From Candidula unifasciata (taxonomy: Eukaryota > Mollusca > Gastropoda > Stylommatophora > Geomitridae), in the NCBI GenBank assembly GCA_905116865.2, contig CAJHNH020008450.1:353501-417500 (forward strand): a DNA stretch of 64,000 nucleotides. The letters run 5' to 3'. The notes below the pieces were generated by a model. That model ran no database searches. It had not been told where the DNA came from and was given only the letters and a program-made list of their open reading frames with translations. A program made the translations under genes and the position numbers. Positions 59,201-64,000 of this stretch are shown here, in pieces; within the stretch, counting starts at the first letter, position 1; each line of letters starts with the position of its first letter.

Positions 59201-62200
59201 TAAGGGCACCACTAATATTTCGACGACAGGCCATGTGCCATTTTCTGAATCTACAATTCACAATACCATGTTGGTCACAGTAGAAAAACATTCCAAATGA
59301 AATCTGCAGTTCACAGGGTCCCACCATGCATTCAGCACAGTAGCTGGGCGACAAAACTATATCCTTTCAGTCTACGAATAGAGCAAAAATGCAATGGCCA
59401 CCATCTGGCAGAAGTAAAAACTTTGCCACGACTCAAAACAGTGACCGTGCCTAGCGTCCATTTTGACCGGAGGTCAGTATGTCTTTCCTATCCTTACTTC
59501 TTTCTCCACCAACCATCGCAGACATGGTCAATTCATCAGATCTTTTATCTCCTGCGACCCTTTTCTTTGGATCTATAAGTGCTTCTCATAAAACAGCAGT
59601 GAGAGGAATTGTAGAAAATTATAGATCAGAGCAGAATCAAAATCATTAAGCTTGCAGAAACAGTGGGACACTGGATTTAGTACAACTTCACCAAATAAGC
59701 CTCAGAAATGGCGGCCGAGGAATATCAAAGATAAACTAAATAATGACATTCTGGTCCACAGGCTCTTTACACAATGCACTCTCATCACAGCACATTGTTT
59801 TCTCTAGCCAGTTCCCCAACCCTGCATGCTTCAGTAGTCAATGTATCTTCAACATCGTGTCTCCACCTTCATGGTGGTCTATCTCTGCTTCATTTTTTGG
59901 ACACTGTATCCACTATCACCATTCTCTACAGGCCACCATGACTTTTAACATGGCCAGAAGACCTCAGCTTTCTGGACAAGATGCTGTTTATGAGCCAATT
60001 CTCCTCGATGCTCAGATAATGAAGGATGTCTGTCTTCTTCTTCTTCTTGGTTCACAATATTTTTAAGAATTTTTCTGTAGCATTTCAGTTCAAAACTCTA
60101 ATTTCTGTCTTTCATTATTCTTCAGTTGAGTTGAGCTGATTCAAGAACCAACATCACAGCACTTGAGGCATTCCCATAAGCACTCCATCCACATCTTGAG
60201 CAGCCAGTAAAGAGTTCCGATACTAATGGTGCCAGTAGCATTCTGTTTAAACATCCGTCTTGTCTTTTCTCTGAGCCTCGAGCATCTGCCATAACTCCTT
60301 GTCACTCCCTGCTGTTTCAATCTCACCAGACTATGGTGATCCATCTGCTCCTCCGAACTGTACACGTTCTCCCACAAGGCACTAACCACGTCTGCCTTAT
60401 CATGCATCAGTATTCTACTAAGTTGTGCAGAGCTATCAGTCTGTCTGCCTGTTCATTTCCCAACACATCAGCATGTCCAGGTGAAAAAAATCCAGACAGT
60501 ACTTCCCACCCGTGTCCTCCACAGTGAAGCATGCCACTCTGCACGAAGCATTCTTCAGCGATTGAGTAAAGAGTCTAGACTCCTATCCCTAAGCTGACAG
60601 GGGAAAGATGCATGATCTACAAAATGTTTACTTCAGCTCACTTGTGGGTGCTGAGCCATAGGTTTTCCTTGCTGTTTCAACAGGAGCAACCACATATAAA
60701 AATATATGAGAGAGACTAGAATCATCCTTAAAGACCTGTAATTGAACAGACACTTGGCAAAATGTTGACCAAAAACACAAACAGCTGAAATAGAACATTA
60801 TATGCAGCAATAAGAAATAAGCCTTGTTATTTGGTCAGATGGGAGTTGCCGTGGCAGAGCGGCTAGACGCGCGCCGCGGATCTTAAGGTTGTGGGTTCGC
60901 TCCCTGGTGGAGACGGACTTTTCTTCAAAAATGACCTTGGCTCCCAGGTCGACCCAGCCTTGAGTGGGTACCGGGTGCAATCCCGGGAAGTAGAGGCGGC
61001 TGGCGTGATGCTGACCACATCACCCATCTTGTGCCGTTGGTCTATAAAAATATAGGTCTAGCCCTATATGCCCTATACGCCTAAAAGCGTGGAAAGGGTC
61101 CTTTACTTTTTTTATTTTTTTTATTTGGTCAGATGATGAAAAGAGCCATTAGCGAGCATCGGTTGGCAAGATTAGCAGCAGAAGAGGTATGGGCAGACAG
61201 GTATACATGTGTGTTGGAAAATGAACAAGCAGACAGACAGGCTGGTCCTGCACCACTTTAAAAAATGACAAGCTAATTGTTAGGGCCCCATAGAAGTGAG
61301 CAAAATGCTAAAGCACAAAAAAAATTTCAGAGAATGCAGGTAGTGACCAGAAGATCTGGCTGAAATTCAAGAAAAAGCAGAATGGACGTACAATCAACTG
61401 CATCTGGTGCCATCAGAACAGGAACTCTCCAATCTCTTCCGGTAAAATGGCGGATTAGGCATGGTAGAATGTTAAGCTGCAAAAATTATTTTTTGCTTTC
61501 AACAATGCTTTGCTAATGCAGTTTCCACATATGCATTGTAGTCTACTGTTTCCCTGCCTGAGCTCAGTGCAACCCTGTGAGCTGTGTTTCCCTATGGAAT
61601 GCCTTTTATTTGTGCAGTTGGTGTGTCGTAGTATACAATATGGCCATTAGCCGGCTTACGTGTGGGCTGGTAAAATACCTTATGTAATAATTCTATGTGT
61701 GTATAGCCAACTTAACATGCCCGACTACTTCCATCAATGACAAACATTTCTGGTGGCAACTGTTGGCATTGGTGCCTCCAGCAACTGAAATATTCTTAAC
61801 TGCGTGCCCATATTTCTGGATTGTTCCGGGATTATTTGTCTGTTCACCAATTTTTCAAATAAGACAGTGACGGACATTTCATTTAGATTTTCACTGGCAT
61901 AGGAACGGAGCAAGTATGGGGAAACCCGATTGCAGTAAAGTTGAAACCTCGAGTAAGACTCTTCACTGACTAATGAAGATGGGAATACATTATTTATGGG
62001 AATACCTCAAGTGCTGCGATGATATTTCCTAACTTAACTGGGTCAGACAGTGTAAAAAAAATTGTACGAATGAAGTAAACTTAAGATGTAATGATATCCA
62101 AAGTCAAGCAAACTTCTCACCTTGATTGCAGAATATGGGGACAACATCCAGTCATCAAATGTTACAGTTATGAACTTGTCCCTTGAGGAGCTCTCAAATG

Positions 62201-62311
62201 TGTATTGATAATATTCATTGTTTTTAATATAAGGGCTTGGAAAATTCGGACTCGTAAATGTACGCCAAGACAATGGTTGAAACATGTTGCTTGTAATATG
62301 TTGGATTTTTT
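30461..62311 (-). CDS. Gene B: CUB-CUB-LDLa transmembrane protein with PPxY tail (9 supported exons, 5' end missing)
   Basis: Exons in transcription order: 62311-62121, 56139-55974, 54877-54848, 51812-51660, 49529-49332, 47775-47656, 34893-34696, 33097-32979 and 32251-30461. All phases match, giving about 987 residues plus a stop. The order is CUB1, 10-codon linker, CUB2 with four Cys, LDLa, N-glycosylated stalk, one transmembrane helix with basic stop-transfer, then about 635 residues of cytoplasmic tail. CUB-CUB-LDLa-TM is the layout of NETO1/2, fly Neto and worm SOL-2, auxiliary subunits of ionotropic glutamate receptors; this assignment is inference from layout. Two PPSY motifs suggest WW-domain (NEDD4-type) partners. 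The signal peptide and the very start of CUB1 were not found. Confidence 0.88.
32252..32637. other. Gene B intron, nothing recognised
   Basis: No repeat or gene seen. Confidence 0.4.
32638..32830 (+). mobile_element. Possible tRNA-derived SINE
   Basis: TTTGGTGAAATGGTCAAGC and GTGGGTTCATTTCAC resemble tRNA A and B boxes about 45 bases apart. Only copy seen. Confidence 0.4.
32979..33097 (-). CDS. Gene B exon: juxtamembrane cytoplasmic segment with PPSY
   Basis: Acceptor TTTCAAAATAG|GTCGAG and donor AATATG|GTACAT; 119 nt, phase 1 in, 0 out. It encodes [20 protein letters not shown], then [23 protein letters not shown] here and PPSYDEAI at the start of the next exon are twin PPxY-acidic motifs. 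Confidence 0.85.
33390..33770 (+). mobile_element. SINE family C, copy 2, with tRNA-like head
   Basis: The head has GCTGCGTGGTCTCAAGGCAT (A box) and GGTTCCGGGTTCAATACC (B box). The body has GGTCTCTGGGTAGTGAGATC, CAGACGTCCATGTGC and an end CATGATGCTGATC. Shared with 20045-20240. Confidence 0.75.
34330..34560 (-). pseudogene. LINE ORF2 C-terminal fragment
   Basis: The reverse strand reads [19 protein letters not shown], then [12 protein letters not shown], with stops. This is the WFGHL-RM...GRP-K-W-D-I end of non-LTR ORF2. Confidence 0.7.
34696..34893 (-). CDS. Gene B exon: stalk and transmembrane helix
   Basis: Acceptor TTCTTGCCAG|ATTATT and donor GCCAGAG|GTATGA; 198 nt, phase 1-1. It encodes [20 protein letters not shown] with two N-glycosylation sites (NIS), then a helix [19 protein letters not shown] followed by IMLVRRCRR, a basic stop-transfer. 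The orientation is type I. It follows the LDLa exon directly in phase. Confidence 0.92.
35040..35217 (+). pseudogene. LINE C-terminal zinc-finger-like fragment
   Basis: [19 protein letters not shown] has the C-x2-C...H-x3-5-H spacing found at the C terminus of several LINE ORF2 proteins. Not a host zinc-finger gene by context. Confidence 0.45.
35330..37690 (+). pseudogene. Decayed non-LTR retrotransposon: reverse transcriptase plus RNase H
   Basis: In order: [52 protein letters not shown] (first catalytic Asp), [28 protein letters not shown] (YADD), then an RNase H domain ([52 protein letters not shown]) and a terminal [17 protein letters not shown] finger. Carrying RNase H and the H-C finger points to the I/Jockey-type groups. 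An in-frame stop at 35486, a frameshift near 36425 and stops at 36601 and 37216 inactivate it. It lies antisense in the long gene B intron. The endonuclease part is absent, so it is 5'-truncated. Confidence 0.93.
37905..38095 (+). repeat. Dispersed repeat family D, copy 4
   Basis: CATTCAGATGAGAATCACCT, GTGGAGAGGTCCTGGAAG and TTGCATCCCACAAGGGGACA. It ends against a poly-T, as a retroposed unit might. Confidence 0.7.
38096..38734. other. Gene B intron, AT-rich, nothing recognised
   Basis: No gene or clear repeat. Confidence 0.4.
38735..40115. repeat. 18-bp AT-rich minisatellite, about 75 copies
   Basis: The unit TATATCAAATACCCCAAC has many variants, and the top strand is almost free of G. Partial units and larger repeated blocks (CCACTTATATCAAATACCAG at about 39100 and 39625) show secondary duplications. 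Confidence 0.95.
40125..40480 (-). pseudogene. LINE ORF2 C-terminal fragment
   Basis: The reverse strand reads [17 protein letters not shown], then [20 protein letters not shown] and [11 protein letters not shown], the GHVMRR...G-R end of a non-LTR ORF2. Its 3' end shares TAGTCATGTCTA with 10835. Confidence 0.75.
40891..41003. repeat. 13-bp tandem repeat (TTTACAACTTTTC), about 9 copies
   Basis: Perfect 13-bp units over 113 bases. Confidence 0.95.
41430..41710 (-). mobile_element. SINE family A, copy 3
   Basis: In reverse: GTGGCTTAGACGTTGCGAAT, GGGTTGAATCCCAGCTGCAG, TTTGACAGTGGTACCA, GGCAAACTACTCC and GGTTCTGCAACGTCCTGTAA. Confidence 0.85.
41881..42179. mobile_element. Foldback-type MITE with about 72-bp inverted arms
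   Basis: The left arm (41881-41955, TTTATTAATATCCTACCCCA...) pairs with the right arm (42108-42179) read in reverse. The centre holds a 40-bp direct duplication (GCTGCACTCTCTC, then GGTTGGGGTTAGGG). No coding. Confidence 0.75.
42215..42365. repeat. Low-complexity GTA/ACAGTAAC-rich stretch
   Basis: Decayed trinucleotide words; open on the reverse strand (Thr-rich), but repetition explains this. Confidence 0.45.
42740..43140 (-). pseudogene. RTE-like LINE ORF2 C-terminal fragment
   Basis: The reverse strand reads [45 protein letters not shown] and [13 protein letters not shown]: the I--L-IKP...GHL-R...GRPRK-W-D-I order of RTE-type ORF2 ends. Confidence 0.85.
43165..43500 (-). pseudogene. LINE ORF2 C-terminal fragment, uninterrupted copy
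   Basis: Reads (reverse) [28 protein letters not shown]. Same family as 490-1075. Confidence 0.7.
44156..44328 (-). CDS. Orphan exon candidate in the gene B intron
   Basis: Reverse-strand acceptor TTATTGTTTCCAG|CCTGCC after a long pyrimidine tract, and donor CTATGAG|GTAAAT; 173 nt, phase 1 in, 0 out, no stop. It encodes [20 protein letters not shown], then [19 protein letters not shown], with five Cys, of CUB-N-half length and phase. Gene B splices correctly without it, and no phase 0-1 partner exon was found. Alternatively the frame opens at an ATG at 44404 with a signal-peptide-like [15 protein letters not shown], i.e. a separate first exon. Confidence 0.3.
44329..45119. other. Gene B intron, nothing recognised
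   Basis: AT-rich with an (AAT)n patch at about 44703. Confidence 0.4.
45120..45260. repeat. Low-complexity GTAGTAG-type stretch
   Basis: Decayed GTA/GTT words like 42215-42365. Confidence 0.45.
45440..46110 (-). pseudogene. LINE reverse transcriptase C-terminal fragment
   Basis: The reverse strand reads [19 protein letters not shown], then [20 protein letters not shown] (CACKTW), ending with a basic [14 protein letters not shown] block. This is the thumb and post-RT region (I-KA--F-KL...K-KVY-AV-L--LLY--E-W) of a non-LTR ORF2. Several stops. Confidence 0.85.
46195..46840 (-). pseudogene. Family 3 LINE: RNase H to C terminus
   Basis: In reverse: [32 protein letters not shown], then [19 protein letters not shown] (RNase H His/Asp end), [59 protein letters not shown] and ECCDVNS. 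The best copy of a family also at 11400, 29460, 47215 and 60125. Confidence 0.88.
47215..47480 (-). pseudogene. Family 3 LINE C-terminal fragment
   Basis: Shares the AGAATCGACATCACAGCACT start and the following order with 46195-46840; diverged. Confidence 0.7.
47656..47775 (-). CDS. Gene B exon: LDL-receptor class A domain
   Basis: Acceptor AATATTCACAG|ACTGTG and donor ATGTGTG|GTATGA; 120 nt, phase 1-1. Six Cys in LDLa spacing and an intact calcium cage: [18 protein letters not shown]. Closest in the window to gene A exon 13282-13419 ([12 protein letters not shown]). Confidence 0.95.
47835..48050 (+). pseudogene. RTE-like LINE 3' end with (ATG)n tail
   Basis: [40 protein letters not shown], then [13 protein letters not shown] and a GATGATGATGAT tail: the end of ORF2 plus the short simple-repeat 3' end typical of RTE elements. 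Confidence 0.8.
48140..48370 (+). mobile_element. SINE family A, copy 4
   Basis: GTGTGGCTTAGACATTGCC, CAGGTTGAATCCCAGCTGCA, GGCAAACTACTGAACGTA and GGTTCTGCAACATCCAGTAA. Confidence 0.85.
48371..48605 (+). mobile_element. SINE family B, copy 4, abutting a family A copy
   Basis: The B box GTGGGTTCAAGTCCTG and body CTTGGCTCCCAGGTTGACCC follow directly on the family A tail. Confidence 0.8.
48786..49378 (-). repeat. 56-bp array made of an exon end plus its splice donor, about 10 copies
   Basis: Each unit on the reverse strand is about 46 bases of the 3' end of gene B exon 49529-49332 (ending ATGTACTTAGATG) followed by the first 10 bases of the intron (GTAAGTCTGT). The first unit is the exon end itself; at least eight more with intact GTAAGT follow in the intron. 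The most distal unit is degenerate. Confidence 0.95.
49332..49529 (-). CDS. Gene B exon: CUB2 C-terminal half
   Basis: Acceptor TTTATTTTTAG|CACTGA and donor TAGATG|GTAAGT; 198 nt, phase 1-1. It encodes [39 protein letters not shown] and [12 protein letters not shown]. The third and fourth CUB cysteines ([15 protein letters not shown]) are present. Its last 46 bases are repeated as the array downstream. Confidence 0.9.
49700..49990 (-). mobile_element. SINE-like family E, copy 5, diverged
   Basis: In reverse, TGTGTGGGCTTGGTGGCC..., GACATGCTTGTGGGG-like and TGTATGCAGACTTTT-like blocks are in family order, with a C-rich insertion at 49925-49950. Confidence 0.6.
50115..50330 (-). pseudogene. RTE-like LINE 3' end
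   Basis: The reverse complement matches 47835-48045 (GGCATGGTACCAGGAAAGAG ... GTGACTCCTTGAATGTGAAA ... GATGATGAT). Confidence 0.8.
50700..50885 (+). pseudogene. Possible LINE ORF2 C-terminal fragment
   Basis: [20 protein letters not shown], then [14 protein letters not shown] resembles the W-GRP--T-RR-I-RE end of a non-LTR ORF2. Weak. Confidence 0.35.
51115..51460 (-). pseudogene. LINE ORF2 C-terminal fragment
   Basis: In reverse: [40 protein letters not shown] and [13 protein letters not shown], the RRR---FGHV-R...GRRGRGRPR-M...T-DR--WR end of ORF2, with a (ATG)n 3' end. Confidence 0.8.
51660..51812 (-). CDS. Gene B exon: CUB2 N-terminal half
   Basis: Acceptor CTGATGGCAG|GTTGTG and donor CGATATG|GTGAGC; 153 nt, phase 1-1. 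It encodes [40 protein letters not shown]. The first CUB cysteine (GCD), GG turn and C-W core match gene A (CSES..GGGI, DCVWLI). Confidence 0.9.
51828..53017. repeat. 22-bp minisatellite (CTCAACTAGAAACTATTAAT plus CC), about 55 copies
   Basis: Variable units in tandem. The array resumes at 54561-54640 on the far side of the piggyBac-like insertion. Confidence 0.95.
53506..53570 (-). mobile_element. tRNA-like segment (SINE head or tRNA relic)
   Basis: In reverse, GCATAGTGTAGTTGGTATGA looks like an A box/D arm and GGGTCGTGTGTTCAAGC like a T arm. No complete acceptor stem is seen, and the B box is imperfect. Confidence 0.4.
54063..54185 (-). pseudogene. piggyBac transposase N-terminal remnant
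   Basis: [20 protein letters not shown], then an acidic [18 protein letters not shown] run to a stop. Start, acidic low-complexity N terminus and position in the TTAA element fit a PGBD-type transposase start. No DDD catalytic core follows. Confidence 0.5.
54561..54640. repeat. Continuation of the 22-bp minisatellite
   Basis: Four more ACTAGAAACTATTATTC-type units beyond the insertion. Confidence 0.85.
54660..54712 (+). repeat. Family E fragment
   Basis: CCCTGTGTGGGTTCTGGGGA and TAGGGAAAACAATT match the 5' end of family E only. Confidence 0.5.
54848..54877 (-). CDS. Gene B exon: 30-nt linker microexon
   Basis: Acceptor TTATGTTCCAG|GATTGA and donor GAGTCAG|GTAAGA; phase 1-1, encoding LNDIPHIES between CUB1 and CUB2. 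Gene A has a comparable linker at the start of exon 6221-6316. Skipping it keeps the frame. Confidence 0.65.
54985..55420. repeat. About 46-50-bp degenerate tandem repeat, 9 copies
   Basis: TTTTAGACAAATATTTTAGA, then TGAGATAATTAAGGATGGCA and GTATG, repeat with many indels. Confidence 0.85.
55610..55860 (+). mobile_element. SINE family B, copy 5
   Basis: B box-like GTCGTGGGTTTGGGTTCTG, body CTTGACTCCCAGGTGGACCC and end GTTGGTCTATAAAATGTAGG. Confidence 0.8.
55974..56139 (-). CDS. Gene B exon: CUB1 C-terminal half
   Basis: Acceptor TTTCCTCACAG|TTTGAT and donor ATAGCA|GTAAGG; 166 nt, phase 0 in, 1 out. It encodes [35 protein letters not shown] and [17 protein letters not shown] three bases on is a weaker donor in the wrong phase. 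It is the counterpart of gene A exon 5222-5390. Confidence 0.88.
56442..56540. repeat. 49-bp duplication
   Basis: GAAGCCATATGATAGACTC, then ACTGACAGAGGACTAAAAGG twice in tandem. Confidence 0.9.
56565..58322. repeat. 46-bp minisatellite, about 38 copies
   Basis: GGACTGATTATCTCCCTGGC, then AAACTTCTACACCTCAAGGT and ACAATA in tandem. Variants (TTTTAC, TACAACTC, GAGGACT, GAGCACT) cluster; the last third uses ACACATCAAGGTACA(A/G)GAG(G/C) forms. Confidence 0.97.
58323..58929. other. Gene B intron, nothing recognised
   Basis: No gene or clear repeat. Confidence 0.4.
58930..59110. repeat. Dispersed repeat shared with 17000-17230
   Basis: AGGTCACCCCATAGTTGCTC and nearby words match the gene A intron copy. 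Confidence 0.45.
59740..60120 (-). pseudogene. LINE ORF2 C-terminal fragment
   Basis: In reverse: [22 protein letters not shown] sequence, then [20 protein letters not shown]. Same family as 14386-14607, which is in the opposite orientation. Confidence 0.65.
60125..60600 (-). pseudogene. Family 3 LINE C-terminal fragment
   Basis: In reverse: [60 protein letters not shown] and CCDVGS, collinear with 46195-46840. Confidence 0.8.
60842..61120 (+). mobile_element. SINE family B, full-length copy with 15-bp target duplication
   Basis: The direct repeat TTATTTGGTCAGATG (60827-60841, 61121-61135) bounds a 279-bp element. The tRNA-like head has an A box (GTGGCAGAGCGG at 60851-60862) and B box (GGTTCGCTCCC at 60894-60904), close to the pol III consensus. 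The body CTTGGCTCCCAGGTCGACCC and the end GTTGGTCTATAAAAATATAG follow, then a T-rich tail. The intact target duplication and good boxes suggest the youngest copy in the window. Confidence 0.9.
61136..61450 (+). pseudogene. Possible LINE RNase H-end fragment
   Basis: [12 protein letters not shown] resembles the GNE-AD-LA end of a LINE RNase H; stops follow. Weak. Confidence 0.35.
61451..62120. other. Gene B intron, nothing recognised
   Basis: No gene or repeat seen. Confidence 0.4.
62121..62311 (-). CDS. Gene B exon: CUB1 N-terminal half (first visible exon)
   Basis: Acceptor TTTGTGTTTCAG|AAAAAA and donor ATCAAG|GTGAGA; 191 nt, phase 1 in, 0 out. It encodes [20 protein letters not shown], then [20 protein letters not shown] and W. 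SPNFPSPY is the classical CUB opening. The first cysteine pair of a CUB is not visible in this exon, so this domain lacks that disulfide or keeps the first Cys in the missing upstream exon. Confidence 0.9.
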
Positions 62312-62806
62312 CTGAAACACAAAATATGCAAACATATGTACATCATGGTATAAGCATATTATTGCTTCAATGTAAAATCAGTAATTACAGAAATTAAACG
62401 GCTGAGTTGGGGCTGTGAGAGTGACCAGTGATTTGTTTGGCCTATCAAGCTCAAAAGTGGATTAGGGAGGGGGAAAACAGTGGTAGAGAGCATGGTACAG
62501 GTAAGGGTGATGCTGATGAGAGCATTTCCTGTGATGGTACAGCTTTTCTCATAAATATAAGGAACCAGACTTTGGCTGTAGATAAAGATAAAGACTGAGA
62601 TAAAGGCACTGATAGATCATCATTCCTGACCAGAAGAAAGCATCTATAAAAATGTGTCCATGAAGCATGGGTCAAGGTCAGCATGGGCATACACAGCACA
62701 AAGGACAGAGAACGCAATAAAGAGGAGAGTGGCGCCTACGCAGCAACCAGGTCAGGCACAACCATGGAGCTATATGAGGCCTCCACAGCCATCAAACAGC
62801 AGCAGA
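62312..62806. other. Upstream of the first visible gene B exon, no exon found
   Basis: A signal-peptide-like reverse frame near 62650-62717 has no donor in the right phase; see the rejected list. Confidence 0.4.
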
Positions 62807-63021
62807 ACAACCAGCCACACATGCAGTAATCATATCAGACTCCATGGACATACTTTAGAACCAGCCACACATGCAGTAATCATATCAGACTCCATGGACA
62901 TACTTTAGAACAATCAGCCACACATGCAGTAAATATATCAGACTCCATGGACATACTTTAGAACAATCAGCCACACATGCAGTAATCATATCAGACTCCA
63001 TGGACACACTTTAGAACAATC
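62807..63021. repeat. 53-bp tandem repeat, 4 copies
   Basis: AGCCACACATGCAGTAATCA, then TATCAGACTCCATGGACATA and CTTTAGAACAATC. Confidence 0.95.
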
Positions 63022-63854
63022 GCAACAGGTAGTGTCCACTGTAAATGGGTAGACAGAATTCGGAAGTCACACTTAACCTCCCTTACCTGGATCTATACAC
63101 CTGGGCTTACAGGAGGAAAAGTTAATGAATAAGTGGACTAGATGGCAAGTAATGAGCCACAGCATGTGGGACAAACCTGAGCGGAGCTGGTGCAATCAAG
63201 ACTATACAAGGTTAGTTAAAATAGACGAGTCTGATGTAAACACACATGATCTGGGACTGAAGCTTGCTGAAGTACATCTATGCCCATTTTGAGGCCGTAA
63301 AAACCAACTTTTTAGGGAAACAATCAGCAGAGTGACTTGGGGTGGCTGCAGCATCAGTGGGCACACCAGGACACCTAATGTGAAGTGATGAATGTGATGA
63401 AAAACAATTTGGAATTTTCAATCTTCAGTCAAATTATACTGATCTTTTTCAGAATATTAAAAAGTGAAAGATTTCACCTCTTACTGAAAATTTCTGTCTA
63501 CAGTACCTCATAAGATCCTTCTGGCACAATCAGCAAGACTCCATTTCATTAACAGTCTGCCCTCTTTCCCCTAATGAGGCTGAGGCCCCTCAACCAACTC
63601 CGACCAAGTCACGCTATCCTTTATTATTGCATGCAGCTCACCCCTTGTCATTCCCCATCTTTTTAAACTCAACTCTCTAGCTCCCTTCTGCATCTGTGTG
63701 CCTGTGTGTCTTTTTTTTTTTGTCTGCCTTTATTTCTGTAATCCTGTGGGTTCCAGTGCAGACATTCTAGGTATATTCATGTGCAAACAACTTGCTCATT
63801 ACTGTTCTGTGTATTCCTTAAGGTCCAGTAACTAGCATGGGAGCAACAGACACT
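63022..63854. other. Nothing recognised
   Basis: No gene or clear repeat seen. Confidence 0.4.
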
Positions 63855-64000
63855 AGTAGAAAGCCCCCGTGTGGGTTCCGGGGCCCTATTGTGGGGAAAA
63901 CAAGAATAGACCCACTGCCTCCCCAAAAGCATGTCGTAAGAGTCGACTAACTGGGGAGCTTCCTTTGAAGTCGGAGTGCATCTGCCTGAGAGGCAAGGAA
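63855..64000 (+). mobile_element. SINE-like family E, copy 6, cut by window end
   Basis: Starts CCCCCGTGTGGGTTCCGGGG and continues in the family order to TGCCTGAGAGGCAAGGAA at the window edge. Very close to the reverse copy at 30122-30420. Confidence 0.85.

Noticed and set aside
62451..62717. Signal-peptide-like reverse frame upstream of gene B
   Set aside because: MRSLSFVLCMPMLTLTHAS looks like a signal peptide, but no donor in phase 1 was found after it and the frame continues as low-quality sequence.

Overview
This is eukaryotic, animal nuclear DNA. Short exons with GT/AG borders are separated by long introns packed with LINE, SINE and DNA-transposon debris and with many minisatellites. 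The mix of repeats (RTE-like and RNase H-carrying LINEs, tRNA-derived SINEs, a SPIN-like hAT MITE, piggyBac and Tc1 relics) and the gene type suggest a lophotrochozoan, most likely a gastropod mollusc. The taxon is an inference and no marker gene settles it. A 17-base N run lies at 3793-3809.

Two genes can be supported by exon structure, and they converge tail to tail. Gene A (+ strand, exons from 5222 to 18067; its 5' part is not seen) encodes CUB (second half) - CUB - LDLa - short linker - LDLa - C-terminal hydrophobic tail that looks like a GPI-anchor signal. Gene B (- strand, exons from 62311 down to 30461; its 5' end lies beyond or is unseen) encodes CUB - CUB - LDLa - transmembrane segment - long disordered cytoplasmic tail with two PPSY motifs. 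Exon phases match between the two (CUB1 second-half exons are phase 0 in and 1 out, all later ectodomain borders are phase 1), and the domains align in order, so the pair looks like an inverted duplication. CUB-CUB-LDLa-TM is the layout of the NETO / SOL-2 type of receptor auxiliary protein, so gene B may be a member. Gene A may be its GPI-linked or otherwise tail-less partner.

Layout: 1-5.2 kb, transposon debris (hAT transposase end, SINEs, MITEs, RTE fragment); 5.2-18.1 kb, gene A with a 1.7-kb 24-bp minisatellite, a Tc1 relic and a SPIN-like MITE in its introns; 18.1-30.4 kb, intergenic, mostly SINEs and six minisatellites, three of them abutting at 27.15-29.25 kb; 30.4-62.3 kb, gene B, whose introns hold a decayed RT/RNase H LINE (35.3-37.7 kb), many LINE 3' fragments, an 18-bp AT-rich array, a 56-bp array that repeats an exon end with its splice donor, a piggyBac-like element inside a 22-bp array, and a 46-bp array; 62.3-64 kb, a 53-bp repeat and a SINE cut by the window edge. 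By rough addition, tandem arrays with units of 13-56 bp make up about a fifth of the window.
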